DNA of 64,000 nucleotides, from assembly GCA_910579805.1 (NCBI GenBank), contig CAJTWM010000006.1:62001-126000 (forward strand), written 5' to 3'. Positions 58,507 through 64,000 of this stretch are shown here, piece by piece. A model generated the notes under the pieces. It was not told the DNA's origin and made no database searches. It saw only the letters and a list, made by a program, of their open reading frames with translations. Position 1 is the stretch's first letter. Each line of letters opens with the position of its first letter. Origin of the DNA: an uncultured Lachnospiraceae bacterium (GTDB lineage Bacteria; Bacillota; Clostridia; Lachnospirales; Lachnospiraceae). The position numbers and the translations under genes were made by a program.

Positions 58507-58820
58507 TCATATACTTGTTTGGAATTGACCCTCATCAGCATCTCTCTGAACTCCTTGAGCAAAATTAGACATTTCGTCTTGAGTAGTAGAACCCACTCCA
58601 TCCGCACGCCATTTACCTTGAACAAGAAATAACTTTTTCTGTGTTTCATCCAAATATATCGTATCAATCCCCATATCGTGGTAACCATCTGTAACCTGAG
58701 CACTCGCCTGTGTCACTTCAAGCCCGGATGTCATAATTAATGCAAATGCAGCTAAAGCTCTTGTTTCAAAATGCCTATTTGTATCATTTGGAAAGTCAGT
58801 CATGTCAACTTTATTTTCCC
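58507..58820 (-). pseudogene. AIPR-type (abortive infection) N-terminal fragment
   Basis: The frame carries FETRALAAFALIMTSGLEVT, SAQVTDGYHDMGIDTIYLDE and TQKKLFLVQGKWR, which read like the N-terminal nuclease-like part of AIPR phage-resistance proteins. The frame stops after about 100 residues, while the family has about 600. It is joined in frame to the tail of the RlmD-type gene by a recombination joint. Confidence 0.5.
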
Positions 58821-58874
58821 TCTCAATTATACCACACTTCTGCTTTATCTGTGCAATATAAAGACTACTAACCT

Positions 58875-60188
58875 TTAGTCCGCTATGCTCCAACACATAT
58901 CCTTGATTTCTTCATAAGCCGCTTTACTCTCCGCCGCCGTCAAATCAAGTTCATCCTTCTCTAATTCCACATTGACATGCTTCAACTTATTTGATTTAAG
59001 TTTTGAAAGCAACACGATACTTTCCACATCATCCGTAAACGGAAACATATCCACCGCCTCCGCCCGCTCCACTTGATACCCTTTCCTCGTAAGATACCGC
59101 AAATCTCTTGCAAGCGTCTCCGGATTACAGGAAATATATACGACCTTTTCCGGAGCAAGGGCCGTGACGGAGGAAAGAAAAGCCTCGTCGCTTCCCGCTC
59201 GGGGCGGATCTAAAAATACCGCATCCACATCCCCCTTCTGCTCTGCCATCTGCATCATAAACTCACCCGCATCATTGTGATAAAAATCAATATTCTTTAT
59301 CTGGTTTCTCTTGGCGTTAAAAATAGCGTCTTTTACCGCCGCCTTATTTACTTCGACGCCGATGACCTTTTTCGCCCTGTCCGAGGCGATAATCCCTATC
59401 GTCCCAATGCCACAATAAGCGTCGATCACGGTTTCTCTTCCGCTAAGCCCGGCAAATTCTATGGCTCTTTCGTATAATACTTGCGTCTGCGCCGGATTGA
59501 CCTGATAGAAGGATTTGGGCGATATTTTAAAAATTTTCCCGCAAAGTTCGTCCTCAATATAACCTTTACCGTAAATAACATGTTCCTTCTCACCCAGCAC
59601 CATGCTTGTCCTTTTATCGTTTATATTTAACACAATGGTCGTAATTTCCGGATGTTTCAGCCGCAGCGCTTTTACAAAATTATTTTTAGACGGAAAAACG
59701 GGCGAAGAAACGACAAGCACCACCATGATCTGTCCGCTTGTTTTCCCTACCCGCACCAACACATGGCGCAACAGGCCGTAACCGGTATCCTCGTCATATA
59801 CCTTGATTTTAAAGGATTTTAACATCCCCCTTATAGTGCCTATGATCCGGTCCGCCCTCTCGTCCTCTATCAGACATGACTCTACCGGAATAACATGATG
59901 AGATCTCTCCGCATATACTCCCGACAGGGGATTCCCCTTCCTGTCATAAGTAAAGGCCGCAGAAACTTTGTTTCTATAATGTTCCGGTTTCTCCATTCCG
60001 TGTATGCGCTCCAACCTGCAAAAAGGTTTCAATAACTGTGCAGTCTTCCTTCTTTTTTCCTCAAGCTGCTTTTTATAAGAAATGTCAATAAACTGGCAGC
60101 CGCCGCACTTTCCGGATACCGGACAACGGCTGTCCGTTTTCTTTTTACTCTTATTTTCCTTTTCTTTCTCTTTCATCGTAACTCCCAT
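58875..60188 (-). CDS. rlmD: 23S rRNA (uracil-5-)-methyltransferase, RlmD/RumA family
   Basis: A 437-residue TrmA/RlmD family enzyme that methylates U1939 or U747 of 23S rRNA using SAM. Cluster cysteines CPVSGKCGGCQF (about residues 22-33), SAM-binding DAYCGIGTIGI, catalytic region FLDPPRAGSDEAF and the nucleophile in VYISCNPETLARDL are present. The C-terminal extension (KHVNVELEKDELDLTAAESK) ends early with CWSIAD. The next frame continues smoothly with LEHSGLKVSSLYIAQIKQK (58830-58896), so a one-base deletion near 58890 has cut the extension. The catalytic part is whole and probably functional. The upstream ATG MGVTM lies in the dispersed repeat; the ATG four codons later is also possible. 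Confidence 0.88.
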   Translation of the reverse strand: MGVTMKEKEKENKSKKKTDSRCPVSGKCGGCQFIDISYKKQLEEKRRKTAQLLKPFCRLERIHGMEKPEHYRNKVSAAFTYDRKGNPLSGVYAERSHHVIPVESCLIEDERADRIIGTIRGMLKSFKIKVYDEDTGYGLLRHVLVRVGKTSGQIMVVLVVSSPVFPSKNNFVKALRLKHPEITTIVLNINDKRTSMVLGEKEHVIYGKGYIEDELCGKIFKISPKSFYQVNPAQTQVLYERAIEFAGLSGRETVIDAYCGIGTIGIIASDRAKKVIGVEVNKAAVKDAIFNAKRNQIKNIDFYHNDAGEFMMQMAEQKGDVDAVFLDPPRAGSDEAFLSSVTALAPEKVVYISCNPETLARDLRYLTRKGYQVERAEAVDMFPFTDDVESIVLLSKLKSNKLKHVNVELEKDELDLTAAESKAAYEEIKDMCWSIAD

Positions 60189-60200
60189 CTGCCTGCTTTA
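60179..60200 (-). repeat. Partial dispersed repeat DR-A upstream of rlmD
   Basis: AAGCAGGCAGATGGGAGTTA is the same outer edge as in the degV copy, and provides GGGAG before the start of the methyltransferase gene. Confidence 0.55.
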
Positions 60201-60386
60201 CGCCATATCTTCGGACTTAGCAAGGTATTTTTAAACTTAGTGATTCCTTCACGTTTCCTGTCATGCCATCTATGGCATCAGTGCCATAAAGGGCGCAAAC
60301 AGTCCCTGACCATACTATGGTCGGAGGAATGCCTGCTTTACACACTTTTCTATCATATCCGTTCTCTTTGTCAGAGTCAACCTTTC

Positions 60387-60425
60387 CTTCTTTTCCTTCT
60401 TTTCCTTCTTTTCCTTCTTCATCCT
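60387..60425. repeat. Short tandem repeat TTTTCCTTC
   Basis: About four tandem copies of a 9-bp unit (TTTTCCTTC) in the intergenic region between rlmD and the phosphoesterase gene; a low-complexity pyrimidine tract. Confidence 0.8.
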
Positions 60426-60461
60426 TGCTTTTCTTTGCTTCCCGGCTTCTCTTTCGCTGCC

Positions 60462-61361
60462 CTATATCACCTGAGTAAAATAATCTTTCAATTTCTTCGG
60501 CCCTTCCAATACCTCCCGTCCCACATAGAGCGTCTTATCCGGTTTCGTGAGTACGCTCCATTTTACCAACGTAATCCTACCGTTTTCGATCTCCAGCGCG
60601 GTAATGCAACGCGGATGGACGCAACAGCCCGTATTACAGTACATCACTTCTCCCGGATCAGGCAGTACAGAACGGTGCGTATGTCCGGTAATCAGCATTA
60701 CTTCGTTTTTTTCCGCCCAATGGGAAAGTTTTTTCTCCACCCGCTTTTTCTTTTTATAATTTTTTGCCGCGCTGGTCGGATCCCTGAAACCCATCTGCTC
60801 TAAAGGCCTCCACACATACCGGACCAAAAATCTGCCAAGCTGCCAAAGAATATCGTTGAGCAGGTCGCCCTGATGTCCGTGCGTAAGTAAGATCTCAATT
60901 CCATTTCTCTCGTCTTTCAACAAAATGCCTTCTGTGACCTCAATCCCGGGAAACAGTTCCACATTCCTGTCACAGCTCTCGCAATAGTACTCTTTTAGGC
61001 ATCCGTTTGTACACTTTTTACTTCTTTTTTTCTTGTCATGGTTTCCAAACAACATATGCATTCGCTGTCCTCTGTAAAACTGAGACATGAGCCAGAAACT
61101 GCTGCTGTGCGTCTGAATGATCTGACACAGATTTCTGTTTTCCCACATCTCATCCCCGTCCCCTAATTCTATATAGGTATATCCAAAACGGTAATAATCC
61201 TGTAATGCGGCAAAAAACAGATTCTGATTCGGCAGGAAATTATCATTCCAATTCCCTATCCCCCTGTGACAGTCGCTCATCAGCACAAAGCGGGAATTAG
61301 GATAAAGAGGCAGTATTTTTGCATTTTTATAAACCTGATTTAATTTTGAATAAGTACTCAT
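60462..61361 (-). CDS. Metallophosphoesterase
   Basis: A 299-residue calcineurin-like phosphoesterase. Metal motifs: FVLMSDCHRG (D-x-H), YIELGDGDEMW (G-D), LFGNHDKKK (GNHD), LLTHGHQGD (H) and ITGHTHRS (GHxH). The start at 61361 follows GGAGTGTC; a longer frame overlaps the end of the upstream gene. Substrate unknown; related proteins hydrolyse lipid pyrophosphates (LpxH) or nucleotides, and LPS synthesis is not expected here. Confidence 0.88.
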   Translation of the reverse strand: MSTYSKLNQVYKNAKILPLYPNSRFVLMSDCHRGIGNWNDNFLPNQNLFFAALQDYYRFGYTYIELGDGDEMWENRNLCQIIQTHSSSFWLMSQFYRGQRMHMLFGNHDKKKRSKKCTNGCLKEYYCESCDRNVELFPGIEVTEGILLKDERNGIEILLTHGHQGDLLNDILWQLGRFLVRYVWRPLEQMGFRDPTSAAKNYKKKKRVEKKLSHWAEKNEVMLITGHTHRSVLPDPGEVMYCNTGCCVHPRCITALEIENGRITLVKWSVLTKPDKTLYVGREVLEGPKKLKDYFTQVI

Positions 61362-61383
61362 GACACTCCAATCCGCATACTTT

Positions 61384-62313
61384 TTATGTATTTTTGATTC
61401 CAACCTGCATACGCAGTCTGCCCACGGCCGTCAGTTTCCGGTACAGTCCGGGCAGCCGATAACGGATATAATCGACCTTATCGATCGTTCTTATGTATTT
61501 CTTCGTCAGACGCAGGTAACGCCTGCAGTTTCTCCGGTTCTGCCGCTGTATTCTCTTTGTCATATGCCCCAGCCGAAGGATCGTCTGTTTATTTTTAGGC
61601 TCCGCATATAAGAAAGAGACTTGGTTTCCGTTTACATCGATCGCGCTGCGCAAATAACCGCATTCTTCCATCCCTCCCACAAATGCCTGCCGCATTTCCT
61701 GATCAGGAAAACGGATGCTGCATTCCATATGAAGCGCCTCCGGTTCCGAGAATACCCCCGGTTTAAACGCAGTAAGCCACCAATGCTTTTCCTGTCTTTC
61801 AAGCAGCGCTTCACCGTCTTTATACAAAATAAATTCCATTTCCATATAGTCTCTTTCATCCACGCATTGATAAAGCGTTCCGTCGAAAAAGTCAGGTTTC
61901 CTTCTGCCCTCTTCCGTCATATAGATCCCGATCTCTGCTCCGGCAGCCATTCCATACTGTCCCTTCCACAACTCGATCAGCCAATATCGGTTATGGCAAA
62001 AAAAGGGGATCGGTTCACAGTCGATGACCATATTCATAACGCCCGCCGCTTCGTCATAAAAACGACTGTATCCCACCTTTTTCTGCCATGGATTTTTCTG
62101 TGAAAATACATAATCGTTTTCCATATCATAGTCAAAGCCTACGGCAGTTAAAGCCGTCTTAAAATCTTTCAGTTTTTCTTCATCCGATCTTTCAAGCACC
62201 CGTTTCCGGGCCTCCTTCTTCCGACGTCCTGCCCAAACCAAAATACAGACTATCCCTAGCGCAAATAAAACAGCCGTAATAATGAGTGCAATAAAAATAT
62301 AACTTTTCCACAC
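61384..62313 (-). CDS. Membrane protein with DUF4474-like domain
   Basis: A 309-residue protein with one N-terminal membrane span (IFIALIITAVLFALGIVCILVW, about residues 5-26) and a cytosolic or extracellular domain with DYMENDYVFSQKNPWQKKVG, IELWKGQYGMAAGAEIGIY and HWWLTAFKPGVFSEPEALHM, a pattern I associate with DUF4474. The C-terminal 60 residues are very basic. Same operon as the phosphoesterase. Function unknown. Confidence 0.7.
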   Translation of the reverse strand: MWKSYIFIALIITAVLFALGIVCILVWAGRRKKEARKRVLERSDEEKLKDFKTALTAVGFDYDMENDYVFSQKNPWQKKVGYSRFYDEAAGVMNMVIDCEPIPFFCHNRYWLIELWKGQYGMAAGAEIGIYMTEEGRRKPDFFDGTLYQCVDERDYMEMEFILYKDGEALLERQEKHWWLTAFKPGVFSEPEALHMECSIRFPDQEMRQAFVGGMEECGYLRSAIDVNGNQVSFLYAEPKNKQTILRLGHMTKRIQRQNRRNCRRYLRLTKKYIRTIDKVDYIRYRLPGLYRKLTAVGRLRMQVGIKNT

Positions 62314-62368
62314 GGCAGTTCCCGCCTCTTTTCTAAACTCCCTCTCCTTATTCTATTCCTTTTCCCCC

Positions 62369-62611
62369 TTACTGTGCCTGTCCGCCGTATCCGAAAAACG
62401 GGACGTGTTTAGGAATCCGTTTTAATGTACTGACTGGATTATATTTCGCTAAATGGCTTGCCTGAATTTCCATCTGCCGCGTTGGTCTACGCTCCGCTTC
62501 GGTCCGTGCCGGCCGTGTGCCACTGGCACCGTCAGTCAACGATGCCCCCGCTTCGTAAAATACCCTTCCGGATTCTGTAAAATTCAGAAAATTCAGAAAA
62601 GATTTTTTCAT
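62369..62611 (-). CDS. Hypothetical protein (80 aa)
   Basis: Starts MKKSFLNFLNFTESGRVFYE behind CGGAGGATTTTT. The middle is Arg/Thr/Glu-rich (SGTRPARTEAERRPTRQ). It fits the short precursor-like proteins often found as the first gene in an operon. Unrecognised. Confidence 0.55.
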   Translation of the reverse strand: MKKSFLNFLNFTESGRVFYEAGASLTDGASGTRPARTEAERRPTRQMEIQASHLAKYNPVSTLKRIPKHVPFFGYGGQAQ

Positions 62612-62674
62612 AAAAATCCTCCGAAAAAGTACTTGCATTTTTCTCCAATAACATATATAATTATGAGTGCATTT

Positions 62675-62747
62675 CGGGGTGTGGCTCAGGTGGTAGAGCG
62701 CTACTTTAGGGAAGTAGAGGCCGCGTGTTCAAGTCACGTCACTCCGA
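62675..62747 (+). tRNA. tRNA-Pro (anticodon AGG)
   Basis: A complete cloverleaf. Acceptor arm CGGGGTG/CACTCCG with the C1-G72 pair usual for bacterial tRNA-Pro, D-arm GCTC/GAGC, anticodon arm CTACT-TTAGGGA-AGTAG with anticodon AGG at 62708-62710 and G37 as in all tRNA-Pro, and T-arm GCGTG-TTCAAGT-CACGT. No CCA is encoded. A34 is unusual: most bacteria read CCU with UGG or GGG anticodons. A terminator follows. Confidence 0.88.
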
Positions 62748-62761
62748 TTTTATGCAGTAGG

Positions 62762-62794
62762 AAAGCAGGTAACATAATTTACCTGCTTTTTTGT
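62762..62794 (+). terminator. Terminator of tRNA-Pro
   Basis: AAAGCAGGTAA / TTACCTGCTTT stem with a short loop, followed by a run of T, 15 bp after the tRNA. Confidence 0.9.
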
Positions 62795-62856
62795 ATAAAA
62801 TCCCCAAATACGAATATACTTTTTATAAAAGTATTTTGTGACAGGGAGATGGACTT

Positions 62857-63129
62857 TTGGCTGCAATCGAAAAAGATTTATTTTTTTATAAAGAAATTTC
62901 TTTCTGTAAAGTCTACAGTAGGGAAAGCAAGACCGCTTTGGAAAAACTTTTATTGCAAAATCATATTTCATACTTCATAGAATGGGGACAGACGCCCCTC
63001 TACCAAAGAGTGTTCCAAACTCATGGCAGAGAAAAAAACATCTATATCTTCCGCATCAATCAGGCAGACGTAAAGAAAGCTGCCCTGCTTACCCAGCATA
63101 TGGACAATATCGAGCTTGTCCACGCATAA
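62857..63129 (+). CDS. Hypothetical protein (90 aa)
   Basis: A 90-residue soluble protein starting at TTG (GGGAGATGGAC upstream). SKTALEKLLLQNHISYFIEW followed by YIFRINQADVKKAALLTQ gives a beta-alpha pattern reminiscent of a small ferredoxin-like fold. Unrecognised. Confidence 0.6.
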   Translation: MAAIEKDLFFYKEISFCKVYSRESKTALEKLLLQNHISYFIEWGQTPLYQRVFQTHGREKNIYIFRINQADVKKAALLTQHMDNIELVHA

Positions 63130-63198
63130 TAAGCATAATAAATAAACCGTATATATGAGTCCCGTATAGGACTCTGTCATTCATATTCCAACACGCTC
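63130..63198. other. Hairpin after the 90-aa gene
   Basis: ATATATGAGTCC-CGTATA-GGACTCTGTCAT pairs imperfectly and probably forms the end of the rightward transcript. The palindrome CCAACACGCTC/GAGCGTGTTGG at 63189-63211 marks the start of MITE-1 copy 2. Confidence 0.4.
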
Positions 63199-63404
63199 CA
63201 GAGCGTGTTGGAAAAATGCTTTCCGTCAGATGTGCGTCACAATTTATAGGAGACTAAGAGCATAAATGCTCCGCCAAACAAAGGGCGCATATGCAGCAAA
63301 GGCATAAAGAGCAATGCCTTATGCAACCTGAATTTGGTGTAAATATCGCGCAAAGTGAGACGTGCAGATGTCATGCCATTAAAATGGCGGAAATGATTTT
63401 TCAA
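63199..63404. mobile_element. MITE-1, copy 2 (right end decayed)
   Basis: About 205 bp that match MITE-1 at 21514-21707 with scattered changes and a roughly 20-bp insertion. The left terminal repeat is AGAGCGTGTTGGAAAAAT; the right repeat is cut to ATTTTTCAA and adjoins the end of the GH95 gene. The changes and broken end suggest that it no longer moves. Confidence 0.75.
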
Positions 63405-63406
63405 TT

Positions 63407-64000
63407 TCATTCCCTTTCTTCTCTCTCATAGATCCTGTACTCCACTGCTTTTCCGTCTTTCCATGCGATATCGACAGCCTTTTTTCCTTTGATGCACAAT
63501 CCTTTCACAACCCCCTCACTAAATGCCTTAGGAAGCGCCGGAAGAATCTTTACTTCGCCGTTTCTGTCCTGTACGAGCATATTGGCAATGGCTGCCGTTC
63601 CCCCAAAATTTCCATCGATCTGGAAAGGCGGATGCGCGTCCCAAAGATTATCGTAAGTAGACTTGGTAAGCAGCGTCCTCAGACATTCGTAAACCTTTTC
63701 TCCGTCGCCTAGCACGGCAAACAGATTGATGATCCACGCAAGGCTCCATCCGGTATAGCCGCCCCCGTTCTGCAGACGGATTTCGAGAGATTTTTTACAG
63801 GCACCGGTAAGTGTATCTTCCCCTGCAAACAGTTCCGAAGGGAATAACCCGTACAGATGGGACATATGCCTATGTCCCGGTTCCGTCTCTTCAAATTCCT
63901 CATTCCATTCCAATAATTGTCCCTTGCTCCCGATCTGCAATGCCGCCAATGAAGCCGTTCTTTCCTCTATCTCCTTCAGCAATCCGTCTTCTTTCCCTAA
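63407..64000 (-). CDS. GH95 alpha-L-fucosidase-like protein, partial
   Basis: C-terminal part (about 198 residues) of a large glycosidase; the frame is open to the right window edge. It shows the end of the alpha/alpha6 barrel of GH95: GHRHMSHLYGLFPSEL, GYTGWSLAWIINLFAVLGDG, and NLWDAHPPFQIDGNFGG with the conserved DGNFGG signature, then the C-terminal beta-sandwich strands (VKGLCIKGKKAVDIAWKDGK). GH95 enzymes remove fucose, or galactose in some members, from host glycans and plant xyloglucan. Confidence 0.88.
   Translation of the reverse strand, partial: LGKEDGLLKEIEERTASLAALQIGSKGQLLEWNEEFEETEPGHRHMSHLYGLFPSELFAGEDTLTGACKKSLEIRLQNGGGYTGWSLAWIINLFAVLGDGEKVYECLRTLLTKSTYDNLWDAHPPFQIDGNFGGTAAIANMLVQDRNGEVKILPALPKAFSEGVVKGLCIKGKKAVDIAWKDGKAVEYRIYEREERE

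Noticed and set aside
60202..60386. Possible structured non-coding RNA between rlmD and the phosphoesterase
   Set aside because: Short hairpins (TGCCAT/ATGGCA, CCATAC-type) are present, but I could not match any known RNA family and saw no promoter.
62675..62747. tRNA gene as a phage attachment site
   Set aside because: No integrase and no repeat of the tRNA 3' end are found nearby; the phage lies 30 kb away and uses other repeats.
63189..63211. Palindrome CCAACACGCTC/GAGCGTGTTGG as a transcription terminator
   Set aside because: It has no T run and coincides with the terminal repeat of MITE-1, which explains it.

Overview
The window is a chromosomal stretch of a spore-forming anaerobic Firmicute, most likely a Lachnospiraceae-type Clostridia. 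Evidence: genes for dipicolinate synthase (spore core), a four-subunit 2-oxoacid:ferredoxin oxidoreductase, rubrerythrin, a wall-anchored pullulanase, GH43 and GH95 glycosidases, a CIRCE-controlled groESL operon, a T-box leader before trpBA, and purine-rich Shine-Dalgarno sites before nearly every start. Both ends are cut: a hemZ-type radical SAM gene runs off the left edge and a GH95 alpha-fucosidase-type gene off the right edge.

Layout. 1-10.5 kb (minus strand): hemZ, an MBL-fold hydrolase, relA/spoT, apt, groEL-groES, a LytTR/GHKL two-component pair and a degenerate GGDEF protein. 10.6-16.5 kb: trpB-trpA behind a Trp T-box, then a large secreted pullulanase. 16.9-21.3 kb: a YeiH-type exporter, a broken carbamoyltransferase fragment and the porCDAB operon. 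21.5-21.9 kb: two abutting MITE-like elements. 21.94-33.17 kb: an integrated filamentous-phage (inovirus-like) element. 33.2-36.7 kb: dpaA-dpaB-asnB. 36.9-46.6 kb (minus): a CPBP protease, an AraC regulator and an oppABCDF operon. 46.9-50.4 kb: a heterodimeric ABC exporter. 50.5-54.9 kb: DegV, GH43, rubrerythrin. 55-58.9 kb: decaying acetyltransferase and other gene fragments. 58.9-64 kb: an RlmD-type methyltransferase, a phosphoesterase, a DUF4474-like membrane protein, a tRNA-Pro and the GH95 end.

The main discovery candidate is the 11.2-kb element at 21959-33135. Its gene order matches filamentous phages: small membrane proteins, a 65-residue major-coat-like protein followed by a terminator, a 635-residue secreted minor-coat (pIII-like) protein, a small pVI-like membrane protein, then a Zot/pI-type P-loop ATPase. 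There is no secretin, as expected for a host with one membrane. Its replication protein, however, is of the CRESS-DNA virus type: an HUH nuclease joined to a superfamily 3 helicase. Just upstream lies a stem-loop that carries TAGTATTAC, which fits the circovirus/geminivirus origin nonanucleotide pattern, followed by five CTGTGAC-like iterons. An IS30-family transposase without visible ends of its own lies inside. The whole element is bounded by 24-bp imperfect inverted repeats and flanked by a 15-bp direct repeat, so the transposase probably integrates the phage.

A second unusual gene is the oppC permease, whose first extracytoplasmic loop has been replaced by a complete seven-repeat RCC1-type beta-propeller. 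Other points of interest are a dispersed repeat that supplies Shine-Dalgarno sequences, a triplicated leader before small phage genes, an inverted duplication in the phage, and a tRNA-Pro with an AGG anticodon. All product names come from motif recognition by eye; no database search was run.
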